From contig NZ_JBBMER010000007.1 in NCBI RefSeq assembly GCF_040096455.1, forward strand, positions 1 to 64,000: a DNA stretch of 64,000 nucleotides. Direction: 5' to 3'. Shown piece after piece: positions 49,164-57,958 of the stretch. The position numbers and the translations under genes were made by a program. The notes below the pieces were generated by a model. It made no database searches, was not told the origin of the DNA, and worked only from the letters and a program-made list of their open reading frames with translations. The first letter of the stretch is position 1. Every line of letters begins with the position of its first letter. The DNA is from Lachnospira rogosae. GTDB taxonomy: Bacteria > Bacillota > Clostridia > Lachnospirales > Lachnospiraceae.

Positions 49164-49658
49164 TCATTTGGATATATTGATAGTTCTTCTTTCTGGTGAT
49201 TTGGTATTATCATAAACATGCATAATATCGCATATATCAAGTAACTCTTTTATGTTATTAATTGATTTATAATATCTTTCAATAACTTTACTGCTATCAA
49301 CATTATGTCCACCTGCTGCCACACGAGATTCTATTCTGGCAATATTAATTTGTGGGTCAACTGTCAACACAAATACACATTTTATAAAATATCCCTCTTC
49401 TTTTGCTTTTCTTAAAATGTTTAACTTATGTTCAGATGACAAGACTGTTTCAAATGTAAAATCTTCTTTCTTGGCAATTGATTCATATCTCATCCTGTCA
49501 ACCAAAACAGCAGCTTCCATATTATTCATTCCTGTAGTCGCAACAACATCATCAGCATTAGTATACTTACCAACTTTATCAAAAAAAGTGGTTATTGTAC
49601 TTTTCCCCGAGCCATTTGGTCCTGCTAATACAAGAATCATCGGTTTTCTATTCTGCAT
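49164..49658 (-). CDS. Zeta toxin-like P-loop kinase / predicted ABC-type ATPase
   Basis: 164 residues from the ATG at 49658. Walker A GPNGSGKST is at about 13-21, followed by YTNADDVVATTG (the Asp region used by zeta kinases to bind substrate), TFETVLSS near 70 and VAAGGHNVD with an arginine before it. This is the COG4185 group related to zeta toxins, which phosphorylate UDP-GlcNAc. It overlaps the small upstream gene by 11 nt, so the two are coupled. Length is shorter than classical zeta toxins; toxicity is not established. Confidence 0.78.
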   Translation of the reverse strand: MQNRKPMILVLAGPNGSGKSTITTFFDKVGKYTNADDVVATTGMNNMEAAVLVDRMRYESIAKKEDFTFETVLSSEHKLNILRKAKEEGYFIKCVFVLTVDPQINIARIESRVAAGGHNVDSSKVIERYYKSINNIKELLDICDIMHVYDNTKSPERRTINISK

Positions 49659-49878
49659 ACTTTCTTTCCCCATTCGCATACTCTACATAAGCACGCTTTT
49701 TTTCTTTATCATAACCTGCTATAGGTTTTTTACAAATCTTAGCTTTATTTATCGCTGCCTTAACAGCTTCAACCGCTCTTTCGTCCATTTCACTGTCTGA
49801 TTCAGTCAATGTACTCTTCTCTTCTTCTCTGGATACAACTTTTATAATTCTACCACTCTTTGTGCTTACAGTTGTCAT
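49648..49878 (-). CDS. Small protein preceding the zeta-like kinase, putative antitoxin
   Basis: 76 residues, charged, no membrane segment: an N-terminal basic patch (STKSGRIIKVVSREEE), an acidic centre (TESDSEMDERAVEAV) with a predicted helix, and an IAGYDKEKKRAYVEYANGE tail. Its stop overlaps the kinase start, the usual toxin-antitoxin order with the antitoxin first. The family is not one I can name, so the antitoxin role rests on position only. Confidence 0.65.
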   Translation of the reverse strand: MTTVSTKSGRIIKVVSREEEKSTLTESDSEMDERAVEAVKAAINKAKICKKPIAGYDKEKKRAYVEYANGERKYAE

Positions 49879-49970
49879 ATAAATATCTCTCCATTCTAAT
49901 TAATACGAAAATAGCTTTTTAATTACACTTAATACTTAACTATTATAATATATTCTATCACATTTTATAT

Positions 49971-50004
49971 AAAAAAACACCCCGGAACCGAAATTCCGAG
50001 GTGT
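49971..50004 (-). terminator. Intrinsic terminator of rplM-rpsI
   Basis: On the minus strand ACACCTCGGAA-tttcgg-TTCCGGGGTGT followed by TTTTTTT. The loop and closing pairs are the same as in the terminator at 49050-49082. Confidence 0.85.
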
Positions 50005-50049
50005 AATATACTTTTCTGAAACGCCATAAGACGCTTTGGATTGTAAATA

Positions 50050-50454
50050 TTATCTCTTTGAGAACTGAGGAGCACGACGAGCTGCCTTTAAACCGTACTT
50101 CTTTCTTTCCTTCATTCTTGGATCTCTTGTTAAGAAACCAGCCTTCTTAAGTGATGGACGGTATTCTTCTGAATCAACCTGAAGAAGAGCTCTTGAGATA
50201 CCGTGTCTGATAGCACCAGCCTGACCTGTGTATCCGCCACCGTGTACGTTAACGATTACATCATACTTGTCAGCTGTCTCTGTAAGAACTAATGGCTGTT
50301 TAACTACAACCTTAAGTGTTTCAAGACCGAAATATTCATCAAGTGATCTCTTATTTATTGTAATATTACCATTACCTGGTACTAAATATACTCTAGCAAT
50401 ACTGCTTTTTCTTCTACCTGTTCCGTAGAACTTTCCGTTTGCTTTCTTAGCCAC
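50050..50454 (-). CDS. rpsI: 30S ribosomal protein S9
   Basis: 134 residues. Binds 16S rRNA in the head, and its C-terminal tail (FSKR) reaches the P-site tRNA. GTGRRKSSIARVYL at the N-terminus and DPRMKERKKYGLKAARRAPQ at the C-terminus are diagnostic. It follows rplM by 31 nt in the conserved L13-S9 pair, with AGGAGG before the ATG. Confidence 0.97.
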   Translation of the reverse strand: MAKKANGKFYGTGRRKSSIARVYLVPGNGNITINKRSLDEYFGLETLKVVVKQPLVLTETADKYDVIVNVHGGGYTGQAGAIRHGISRALLQVDSEEYRPSLKKAGFLTRDPRMKERKKYGLKAARRAPQFSKR

Positions 50455-50485
50455 TGTTAATTCCTCCTTATGATATGTCCTTTAA

Positions 50486-50914
50486 TTAAAACTTTAAAAC
50501 TTCTGGCTTCTGAGCTGCCTGTTCATGATCTGGACCTGCATATACATGAAGCTTTGTGTACATCTGTCTTCCTAAAGGTCCCTTTGGAAGCATACCCTTA
50601 ACAGCAAGTTCAATAACTCTTTCTGGATGCTTTTCCATCATCTCCTTAAGAGTTGTTTCTTTCATACCACCTACATAATCTGAGTGATTGTAGTAAATCT
50701 TCTGATCTAACTTCTTACCTGTAACCTTAATCTTTTCAGCGTTGATTACGATAACATTGTCACCACAGTCAAGGAATGGTGTATAAGTAGGCTTATTCTT
50801 ACCTCTTAATACAGCAGCAACCTGTGATGCTAAACGACCTAATGTATAATCTGCAGCATCTACAACATACCATTTTCTTTCGATGTTAGATGCACTAGCC
50901 ATATAAGTACTCAT
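50486..50914 (-). CDS. rplM: 50S ribosomal protein L13
   Basis: 142 residues. Early-assembly 23S-binding protein. Typical segments are YTLGRLASQVAAVLRGKNKP near 22-42, DNVIVINAEKI near 52, and AVKGMLPKGPLGR near 110-122. The ATG at 50914 has AGGAGG seven bases upstream. It is first in the rplM-rpsI transcript, behind its own promoter and a structured leader, where the family usually shows feedback control by L13. Confidence 0.97.
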   Translation of the reverse strand: MSTYMASASNIERKWYVVDAADYTLGRLASQVAAVLRGKNKPTYTPFLDCGDNVIVINAEKIKVTGKKLDQKIYYNHSDYVGGMKETTLKEMMEKHPERVIELAVKGMLPKGPLGRQMYTKLHVYAGPDHEQAAQKPEVLKF

Positions 50915-50939
50915 TAGTTTTCCTCCTAAATATTGCTTA

Positions 50940-51060
50940 AATGCATAATTAATTGTTCTAATTAAATAAATGTTAATATATATTAAATGCTTCTCCGGGG
51001 CATATGGTGAAACACCTAATTCTGATTAACTTATGTCAAGGCGCACTTGTTACGCCACAT
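50940..51060 (-). ncRNA. Probable L13 leader (ribosomal protein leader)
   Basis: After the promoter, the minus strand reads TGTGGCG-taacaag-TGCGCC, then a longer segment with GGTGTTTCACC that can pair with itself. This agrees with the position and style of the Firmicutes L13 leader, which L13 binds to repress its own operon. I cannot run a covariance search. Confidence 0.5.
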
Positions 51061-51066
51061 TAAAGA

Positions 51067-51095
51067 ATTATATAACACACAGCCTTGTGTGTCAA
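51067..51095 (-). promoter_or_regulatory. Promoter of rplM-rpsI
   Basis: On the minus strand: TTGACA (51090-51095), 17-bp spacer, TATAAT (51067-51072), both boxes perfect. A single DnaA-box match TTATCCACA lies upstream (51132-51140). Confidence 0.88.
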
Positions 51096-51228
51096 TCAGA
51101 AAATGTATTTTTACCATATAATTTTCAAGAAATTATCCACAGAGATTTTATTCTGCAATGTATTTATCAACAACTTGGTTAAAAATATAAACTATGTATT
51201 TAATTATTAAAATTACCAATATCAAGAA

Positions 51229-51966
51229 TTACAGATACTCTATTTTCATAAGTGTAAGCCCCTGCGGTGGTGCTGTCTGGCCTGCCTGTGTCCTGTCCTT
51301 TGCATCAAGCATTTCCTTTACATACTCTGGATTAAATTTCCCTTTTCCGACCTGTATAAGCGTTCCTGCTATTATTCTTACCATATTATATAAGAAACCA
51401 TTACCTGTAACTGTTATTAATATTTCATCACCTTTTCTATCTACATCAAGCGAATATATCTTCCTTACGGTTGTTTCTGTCTGTGTACGCACACAACAGA
51501 AGCTCTTAAAATCGTGTTCTCCTACAAGATACTCTGCCGCCTCCTGCATTTTAGAAATATCAATATTCCCTGGTACATTCCATGTATAGTTACGTTTCTT
51601 AGGAAGTCCAAACTCCGTATTTAATATACTGTAGCAGTATGTCTTTCTTGTATCACAGTGTCTTGGATGAAAATCAAATTCTACCTCATCTGACTGCTGT
51701 ATTATTATATCTTCAGGAAGGTACCTGTTAAGTGCATATGTGAACTTGTCTGCTGGTATGCTTGAAGCAGTATCAAATACAGCGACATTTCCTAATGCGT
51801 GAACTCCTGCATCGGTTCTGCTTGCACCTGTTACATGGACATTTTCACCTGTAAGCGCGTATATAGCTTCATCAAGCTTTTTCTCAATTGTCGGTGCGTT
51901 AGGCTGTATCTGCCAGCCCGAATAATTCGTACCATCATATGCGACCCTTAATCTTATTCTTTTCAT
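51229..51966 (-). CDS. truA: tRNA pseudouridine(38-40) synthase
   Basis: 245 residues. Converts U38-U40 in the anticodon stem to pseudouridine. The YDGTNYSGWQIQPNAPTI opening, the catalytic aspartate in GASRTDAGVHALG (near 50-60), CDTRKTYCYSI and GNGFLYNMVRIIAGTL are all standard. Its place after ecfT is the conserved Firmicutes order. A 23-bp tandem array lies between the ecfT stop and this start. AGGAGG-like sequence precedes the ATG. Confidence 0.95.
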   Translation of the reverse strand: MKRIRLRVAYDGTNYSGWQIQPNAPTIEKKLDEAIYALTGENVHVTGASRTDAGVHALGNVAVFDTASSIPADKFTYALNRYLPEDIIIQQSDEVEFDFHPRHCDTRKTYCYSILNTEFGLPKKRNYTWNVPGNIDISKMQEAAEYLVGEHDFKSFCCVRTQTETTVRKIYSLDVDRKGDEILITVTGNGFLYNMVRIIAGTLIQVGKGKFNPEYVKEMLDAKDRTQAGQTAPPQGLTLMKIEYL

Positions 51967-51989
51967 TCACTCCTCCTTAATTTTTTTCA

Positions 51990-52173
51990 CACTTATTATT
52001 AATCGATACATACACTTCCTATTAATATCTTCATATACTTGTCATTAATCTTTCCGCGTACTTCTCTCTAATCTCTTTACATACTTGTCATTAATCTTTC
52101 TACACACTTCTCTCTAATCTCTTTACATACTTGTCATTAATCTTTCTGCACACTTCTCTCTAATTCCTCACTT
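51990..52173. repeat. 23-bp tandem array (eight units)
   Basis: Eight units of exactly 23 bp: 51990-52012, 52013-52035, 52036-52058, 52059-52081, 52082-52104, 52105-52127, 52128-52150 and 52151-52173. The last six alternate between two unit types (TACTTGTCATTAATCTTTC- and CACTTCTCTCTAATCTCTT-), so a 46-bp higher-order repeat was duplicated. It lies 24 bp upstream of the truA start. Confidence 0.9.
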
Positions 52174-52294
52174 CTTAACATAAAAGGGACTGCCACCTCA
52201 GACATAATCTATATAATACGTAGGTTAATACAACATTTCCTGACTTCCTACTATATAAATAATGCTTCGTGCTACAGCCCCTTTTAGCGACTTA

Positions 52295-53098
52295 CTATGC
52301 AGCTATAATCTTGACAATGATAATAACTCCAAGGTACAGAACCATACTGATATAGGCAATTCTGTCTCTCTTTTCATATTTTAAAGGCTTCATCTTTGTC
52401 CTGCCCTCTGAACCGTGATAACATCTTGCTTCCATAGCCATTGCAAGCTCATTGGCTCTTCTGAAGGCTGACACAAATAACGGAACAAGTATTGGAACCA
52501 TTGCTTTGGCTCTCTTTATAAGACTTCCATTCTCAAAATCCGCACCTCTTGCCATCTGTGCTTTCATAATCTTATCAGTTTCTTCTATAAGTATTGGTAT
52601 GAATCTTAATGCTATCGACATCATCATCGCTATCTCGTGAACTGGTACTTTGATAACTTTAAGAAATCCAAGCCCCTTCTCAAGACCGTCTGTTAAGTTA
52701 TTAGGCGTTGTAGTAAGTGTCATCAATGATGTGCCTACAATAAGATATATAAGCCTTACAACCATAAATATAGCCATTTTAAGACCCTGATAAGTTATTG
52801 TCAGCTTCCATATCTGTATAAGCACGTCTCCCGGTGTCAGAAACAGGTTAAACACCGCACTTATAATAATCAGTATTACTATTGATTTAAGTCCTCTAAC
52901 CATAAATTTGAGAGGAATTCTGGACATTTTAATAACTACCGCCAATGCTACCGTGACAACAGCATATATCCATATATTCATTCCCATAAACAACGAAATT
53001 ATAAAGATAAGAGTACCCATAAGCTTAACTCTTGGGTCTAATCTGTGAATGACAGAATCAGCTTTATAATATTGTCCAATTGTTATATCTCTAATCAT
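52295..53098 (-). CDS. ecfT: ECF transporter transmembrane subunit EcfT
   Basis: 267 residues. Shared membrane subunit of energy-coupling-factor vitamin/micronutrient importers. Five or six helices, with the two ATPase-coupling motifs ARGA (in KAQMARGADFENG) and ARC (in AMEARCYHG). It lies directly after the two EcfA genes, giving the full A1-A2-T module that is shared by solo S components encoded elsewhere. Confidence 0.95.
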   Translation of the reverse strand: MIRDITIGQYYKADSVIHRLDPRVKLMGTLIFIISLFMGMNIWIYAVVTVALAVVIKMSRIPLKFMVRGLKSIVILIIISAVFNLFLTPGDVLIQIWKLTITYQGLKMAIFMVVRLIYLIVGTSLMTLTTTPNNLTDGLEKGLGFLKVIKVPVHEIAMMMSIALRFIPILIEETDKIMKAQMARGADFENGSLIKRAKAMVPILVPLFVSAFRRANELAMAMEARCYHGSEGRTKMKPLKYEKRDRIAYISMVLYLGVIIIVKIIAA

Positions 53099-53130
53099 AC
53101 AATCTCCATTCCTGCCTGTTAATATTACCG

Positions 53131-53994
53131 CTACGCCTTTGCATTACGCTTAAAATGTGACAGAATACTTTCTTTTGCTTCCGCAATTGTTATTGCATCT
53201 GGATTTACATTTATTCCAGCCCTTATAAGGTCATTCATTATATAAGTAACCTGTGGTGCTGCAAGTCCTATCTGCTCTAACTGTCTGTAATGTCTGAATA
53301 CATTTTGTGGTGTATCATCATATTTTAATACGCCATCATCCATAACCATAATTCTGTCAACATATTTGGCTACATCTTCCATACTGTGAGATACCAGGAT
53401 TACAGTAATTCCAGTTTCTTCCCTTAAGTATTTAAGGCAGTCTAAAATGTCATCCCTTCCTTTAGGGTCAAGTCCTGCTGTTGGTTCGTCTAATATAAGA
53501 ACCTCCGGCTTCATAGCAAGCACGCCAGCTATTGCAACTCTCCTCTTCTGTCCGCCTGACAAATCAAATGGCGACTGATAATAAAGGTTCTCATCAAGCC
53601 CAACAAGTCTTAAGCTCTCAAAGGCTCTAAGCTCGTATTCCTGTCTTGATAAACCTAAATTCTTAGGTCCAAAGCACACATCTTTAAATATGTCTGTTTC
53701 AAAAAGCTGGTGTTCCGGATACTGGAATACCAGTCCGACCTTGCTTCTTAATTCTTTCATATTAAATCCAGCATCATATATATCTTGTCCATTAAAATAT
53801 ATATGTCCCTCTGTCGCCTTAAGCAGCCCATTAAGGTGCTGGATAAATGTGGACTTACCAGAACCCGTATGTCCTATAAGACCTACAAATTCTCCGTCAT
53901 TAATTGCACACGACACATTGTCCAGAGCTCGTCTTTCAAAGCCTGTTCCTGCTTCGTATACATAACTGATTTTATCAACAATTATTGACATTGC
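53131..53994 (-). CDS. ecfA2: ECF transporter ATPase EcfA2
   Basis: 287 residues from the ATG at 53994 (GGAG upstream; the frame extends further). ABC ATPase: Walker A GHTGSGKS near 40-47, Q-loop, LSGGQKRR signature, Walker B VLILDEPTAGLDP, and H-loop VSHSMEDV. The N-terminal SYVYEAGTGFERRALDNV and the C-terminal ECF-type extension (IGLAAPQVTYIMNDL) show it is the second ATPase of the module. It begins 48 nt after ecfA1. Confidence 0.94.
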   Translation of the reverse strand, partial: AMSIIVDKISYVYEAGTGFERRALDNVSCAINDGEFVGLIGHTGSGKSTFIQHLNGLLKATEGHIYFNGQDIYDAGFNMKELRSKVGLVFQYPEHQLFETDIFKDVCFGPKNLGLSRQEYELRAFESLRLVGLDENLYYQSPFDLSGGQKRRVAIAGVLAMKPEVLILDEPTAGLDPKGRDDILDCLKYLREETGITVILVSHSMEDVAKYVDRIMVMDDGVLKYDDTPQNVFRHYRQLEQIGLAAPQVTYIMNDLIRAGINVNPDAITIAEAKESILSHFKRNAKA

Positions 53995-54041
53995 ACTCTC
54001 CATTCTAATGTACATTCTGCCCACTGGCAGTAACATCATTT

Positions 54042-54896
54042 TTATTTATCCAGTCTTTTTAATTCTTCCACTAATTCTTCATTTCTTATTATGCCATCTT
54101 TAATAGGAAGACCTGCCTTTTTTAATTCATAAGCAAGTTCCGTCACTTGTGGCACATCGAGCCTCATACTCTTTAACATCTCAACCTGTGTGAATATCTG
54201 CCTTGGAGTTCCGTCCATTACAAGCTTTCCACCATCCATTACATACACATAATCTGCATCTATTACTTCTTCCATATAATGCGTTATAAGTATTATAGTA
54301 ACATTTTCTTTTCTGTTAAGCTCGTGAAGAACATTTAATACTTCTTTTCTTCCAAGAGGATCAAGCATTGCTGTAGGCTCGTCTAACACGATACATTTAG
54401 GTTTCATAGCTACTATGCCTGCTATTGCGACACGCTGTTTCTGTCCACCTGAAAGCTTATTAGGAGAAGCACTACGAAACTGATACATTCCAACCGCCTT
54501 AAGGCTTTTTTCTACTCTTTCCCATATTTCTTCTGTTGGAACTCCTATATTCTCTGGTCCAAATCCTACCTCTTCATCTACAAGTGTACCAACTATCTGA
54601 TTATCCGGATTCTGAAATACCATTCCTGCTGTCTGTCTTATTGAAAGTGTATTGCCGCTGTCCTTAGTATCCATTCCATCGACATACACTGTTCCCTCTG
54701 TCGGCATAACAAGGGCATTAAGATGCTTGGCAAATGTTGATTTGCCTGAACCATTGTGTCCAAGCACTGCAACAAAATCTCCTGCTTTAATATCTATATT
54801 TACATTATCAACTGCTGTAGTTATTCCCTCAACATTACCCTCTTCATCTCGTCTTATATATTCAAATGTCAAATTCTTCGCTTCTACTATTCCCAT
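54042..54896 (-). CDS. ecfA1: ECF transporter ATPase EcfA1
   Basis: 284 residues from the ATG at 54896, with AGGAG six bases upstream. Walker A GHNGSGKS, signature LSGGQKQR, Walker B CIVLDEPTAMLDP and H-loop ITHYMEEV. The EcfA1-type C-terminal helix ends in PQVTELAYELKKAG. It heads the ecfA1-ecfA2-ecfT-truA run, which is separated from the alpha operon by a terminator. Confidence 0.94.
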   Translation of the reverse strand: MGIVEAKNLTFEYIRRDEEGNVEGITTAVDNVNIDIKAGDFVAVLGHNGSGKSTFAKHLNALVMPTEGTVYVDGMDTKDSGNTLSIRQTAGMVFQNPDNQIVGTLVDEEVGFGPENIGVPTEEIWERVEKSLKAVGMYQFRSASPNKLSGGQKQRVAIAGIVAMKPKCIVLDEPTAMLDPLGRKEVLNVLHELNRKENVTIILITHYMEEVIDADYVYVMDGGKLVMDGTPRQIFTQVEMLKSMRLDVPQVTELAYELKKAGLPIKDGIIRNEELVEELKRLDK

Positions 54897-55106
54897 AACA
54901 GTCTCCTGTTCCAGTACTCCAGACATTTCCGGACATACTTGCTGATATTATATCTTCACAGATAATTCCCCTGTAATGATACATTTTTATTCTTTCTTTC
55001 AAATAATTGCATATTACTATATAACTTTATAAAAATCAATTTTATATACTAAATTCATTGAAATAACGTGAAAAAATACAAAACTTTCTAATATATAATT
55101 CAACCT

Positions 55107-55140
55107 TAAAAAAGCGGATATGAGTTACCCCATATCCGCT
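55107..55140 (-). terminator. Intrinsic terminator of the alpha operon
   Basis: On the minus strand AGCGGATATG...CATATCCGCT followed by TTTTTT, 21 nt after the rplQ stop. Confidence 0.9.
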
Positions 55141-55160
55141 AATAATACGCAATGATGTAA

Positions 55161-55697
55161 TTATACTAATTCAAGAAGAACTTCCATTGCTGCATCACCT
55201 TTTCTTAAGCCAATCTTAACGATTCTTGTGTAGCCACCCTTACGGTCAGCATACTTAGGTGCGATTTCGTCAAATAACTTATTAGTAAGGTCAACAGTCT
55301 TAGTATTCTTCTTCTTTCCAGCAGCATCAGCAGGAACTTCTGTTACCTTGTAAAGAACCTTATCCATCTGCTTTCTAGCGTGAAGCTTTGAAGGGAGATC
55401 CTTCTTGATTTCCTTCTCTACTGTTTCATATACAGTAACCTTCTTGCCATCAACAACTTCCTTAACTCTCTTGCCATCAGCATCCTTCTTTGCAACCTTA
55501 GCAGATACTGTAACTGTTTCGTAGTTGTCCTTTTCCTTAACTGCAAGTGTAATAAGCTTTTCAGCCTGCTTACGAACTTCCTTAGCTCTTGCTTCTGTTG
55601 TAACAATCTTACCATTCTCGATTAAAGCTGTTACCTGGCTTCTTAATAAAGCCTTTCTCTGGCTTGATGTTCTACCAAGCTTTCTATACTTTGCCAT
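55161..55697 (-). CDS. rplQ: 50S ribosomal protein L17 with an internal insertion
   Basis: 178 residues from the ATG at 55697 (GGAGG upstream). The core MAKYRKLGRTSSQRKALLRS and the C-terminal GGYTRIVKIGLRKGDAAMEVLLELV are conserved. Typical L17 is about 115-130 residues; here residues about 55-115 carry a lysine-rich insertion (KVAKKDADGKRVKEVVDGKK...) as seen in some Lachnospiraceae. Last gene of the alpha operon. Confidence 0.95.
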   Translation of the reverse strand: MAKYRKLGRTSSQRKALLRSQVTALIENGKIVTTEARAKEVRKQAEKLITLAVKEKDNYETVTVSAKVAKKDADGKRVKEVVDGKKVTVYETVEKEIKKDLPSKLHARKQMDKVLYKVTEVPADAAGKKKNTKTVDLTNKLFDEIAPKYADRKGGYTRIVKIGLRKGDAAMEVLLELV

Positions 55698-55790
55698 TGA
55701 TTTAACCTCCATTTGTAACGTCTATACACGCGCATATGGTCTTACTGTATAGATGTTTTTTCTACAAACTCTAATATTACGCTTTAATTT

Positions 55791-56759
55791 TTAGTCTTCA
55801 CTAGATCTAAGATGTAAATTTAACTGCTTAAGCTTTAAAAGCACCTCATCTAAAGACTTCTTACCAAGGTTTCTAACCTTAATCATATCATCTGGTGTCT
55901 TATTGCAGAGTTCTTCAACAGTGTTGATACCTGCTCTTCTAAGACAGTTAGATGAACGAACTGATAATTCAAGGTCTTCAATACTCATTGAAAGAACCTT
56001 AGTTGACTCATCAACCTGCTGTTCAACCATAATCTCTGCGTTAGCAGCATTCTCTGAAAGGTTAATGAAGCCCTTAAGATGCTCACTAAGAACCTTAGCT
56101 GCAAGGCTTAATGCCTCATCTGGAGCTATTGTTCCATTAGTAAATATATCAAGTGTAAGCTTGTCAAAATCTGTATCCTGACCTACTCGTGTATTCTGAA
56201 CAGCCATATTAACTCTCTCTACTGGTGTGTAGATTGAATCTACAGCGATAACGCCAACTGGCTGGTCTTCTTTTTTATTTCTTTCTGAACTTACATAACC
56301 ACGTCCGTTAGTGATTGTAAGTTCCATAATTAACTTGCTGTCTGCACCATTAAGATGTGCAATAACAAGATCTGGGTTAATAATCTCTATATCAGGGTCT
56401 ACCTGAATATCAGATGCTCTAACTACACCCTCGCCTACGAACTCAATATGAGCTTCCTTAGGCTCAACGGAATTACCATTGTTCTTGATTGATAACTGCT
56501 TGATGTTCATCACTATCTCAGTAACATCTTCCTTAACACCAGGAATTGAGCTGAATTCATGAAGAACGCCCTCAATCTTGATACTGCTTACTGCTGTACC
56601 AACTAATGAAGAAAGCATAATTCTTCTTAAAGAATTACCAAGAGTAAGTCCATAACCTCTTTCGAGCGGTTCAACGACAAATCTACCATACTTTCCATCT
56701 TCTGACTGCTCAGTCATCTCAATCTTTGGCATCTTGAAATTAAAATCTGCATCAACCAT
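55791..56759 (-). CDS. rpoA: RNA polymerase alpha subunit
   Basis: 322 residues. The N-terminal domain (EPLERGYGLTLGNSLRRIMLSSLVG, about 30-55) builds the RNAP dimer platform. The C-terminal domain (LELSVRSSNCLRRAGI, KVRNLGKKSLDEVLLKL) contacts UP elements and activators. UP-like A-tracts occur at the stable-RNA promoters in this window. AGGAGG lies before the ATG at 56759. Sits between rpsD and rplQ as in most Firmicutes. Confidence 0.97.
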   Translation of the reverse strand: MVDADFNFKMPKIEMTEQSEDGKYGRFVVEPLERGYGLTLGNSLRRIMLSSLVGTAVSSIKIEGVLHEFSSIPGVKEDVTEIVMNIKQLSIKNNGNSVEPKEAHIEFVGEGVVRASDIQVDPDIEIINPDLVIAHLNGADSKLIMELTITNGRGYVSSERNKKEDQPVGVIAVDSIYTPVERVNMAVQNTRVGQDTDFDKLTLDIFTNGTIAPDEALSLAAKVLSEHLKGFINLSENAANAEIMVEQQVDESTKVLSMSIEDLELSVRSSNCLRRAGINTVEELCNKTPDDMIKVRNLGKKSLDEVLLKLKQLNLHLRSSED

Positions 56760-56909
56760 GTATAGCCCCTCCTTTTATGGGTTTTAATAAGTTTATTCCT
56801 TCTATCCATAAGACAACAGAACGCATATATAGCATTCTGTTGTCTTATATAAACGTATCTGTCCACAAGCAACCTGCAAACTGAAACGTCTAAACATTTA
56901 ATTAATGGA

Positions 56910-57503
56910 TTACTTAGAATATAACTCGACGATAAGCATCTCGTTTACAGGAACGTCAATAGCTTCTCTTGTAGGTAATGACTTAACAGTACCCTTAAGT
57001 GCTTCCTTGTCAGACTCTAACCACTCTGGGACTAATCTTCCATTAGTAGCTTCAAGTACTTCCTTGTATCTAGCACAAGACTTTGACTTTTCTCTGATTT
57101 CAATAACATCTCCAGCCTTAACTAAGTATGAAGGGATGTTTACACACTTGCCATTAACAAGTACATGCTTGTGGTCTACGATCTGTCTTGCTTCTTTTCT
57201 TGTTCTAGCAAAACCTAATCTGAAGATAACATTATCAAGTCTGAGTTCAAGAGTAATCATAAGGTTCTCACCAGTCATACCCTTCTGCTTCTCAGCCTTC
57301 TTATAATAATTTCTGAAAGGCTTCTCTAATACGCCATAGATGAACTTAGCCTTCTGCTTTTCGCGAAGCTGTAATCCGTATTCGCTGATCTTTCTTCCAG
57401 CATTCTTAGCCTTTCTTCTAGACTTCTTATCTATTCCTAAATATAAAGGATCTAAATCAAGAGATCTACATCTCTTGAGCACAGGTGTTCTATTAACTGC
57501 CAT
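56910..57503 (-). CDS. rpsD: 30S ribosomal protein S4
   Basis: 197 residues. Primary 16S binder with an S4 RNA-binding domain (LDNVIFRLGFARTRKEARQIV, VNIPSYLVKAGDVIEI). The N-terminal stretch SRRKAKNAGRKISEYGLQLREKQ is typical. In Bacillus rpsD is a separate, autoregulated gene; here it is inside the alpha operon, 20 nt after rpsK. Confidence 0.97.
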   Translation of the reverse strand: MAVNRTPVLKRCRSLDLDPLYLGIDKKSRRKAKNAGRKISEYGLQLREKQKAKFIYGVLEKPFRNYYKKAEKQKGMTGENLMITLELRLDNVIFRLGFARTRKEARQIVDHKHVLVNGKCVNIPSYLVKAGDVIEIREKSKSCARYKEVLEATNGRLVPEWLESDKEALKGTVKSLPTREAIDVPVNEMLIVELYSK

Positions 57504-57523
57504 TGTAATCTTACCTCCCTAAA

Positions 57524-57919
57524 TTAAACTCTTCTACGCTTTGGTGGACGACAACCGTTATGTGGAACTGGTGTAACATCCTTAATACTTGTAACTTCGA
57601 GACCACAAGCTGAAAGGGCACGAATAGCTGCCTCTCTACCTGAACCTGGTCCCTTAACCATAACGTCTACAGACTTTAATCCGTGAACTAAAGCAGCCTT
57701 TGTTGCTGTCTCTGCTGCCATCTGTGCTGCATATGGAGTAGACTTCTTAGATCCTCTGAATCCGAGTCCACCTGCTGATGCCCAAGATAAAGCATTACCT
57801 TCTGCATCTGTTAAAGTAACGATTGTATTATTGAAAGATGACTGAATATGTGCCTGTCCTCTTTCAACGTTCTTCTTAACACGCTTCTTTGTCACTTTTT
57901 TTGTAACTTTCTGAGCCAT
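57524..57919 (-). CDS. rpsK: 30S ribosomal protein S11
   Basis: 131 residues. Platform protein near the mRNA exit. GQAHIQSSFNNTIVTLTD, SWASAGGLGFRGSKKSTPYAAQ and the C-terminal NGCRPPKRRRV are diagnostic. The lysine-rich N-terminus (QKVTKKVTKKRVKKNVER) is longer than in E. coli but common in clostridia. It follows rpsM by 39 nt. Confidence 0.97.
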   Translation of the reverse strand: MAQKVTKKVTKKRVKKNVERGQAHIQSSFNNTIVTLTDAEGNALSWASAGGLGFRGSKKSTPYAAQMAAETATKAALVHGLKSVDVMVKGPGSGREAAIRALSACGLEVTSIKDVTPVPHNGCRPPKRRRV

Positions 57920-57958
57920 GATAAATAACCTCCTGTGAGTTTAACAATTTAACAATTA

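Noticed and set aside
51990..52173. CRISPR array
   Set aside because: The 23-bp units are contiguous without unique spacers and no cas genes are present.
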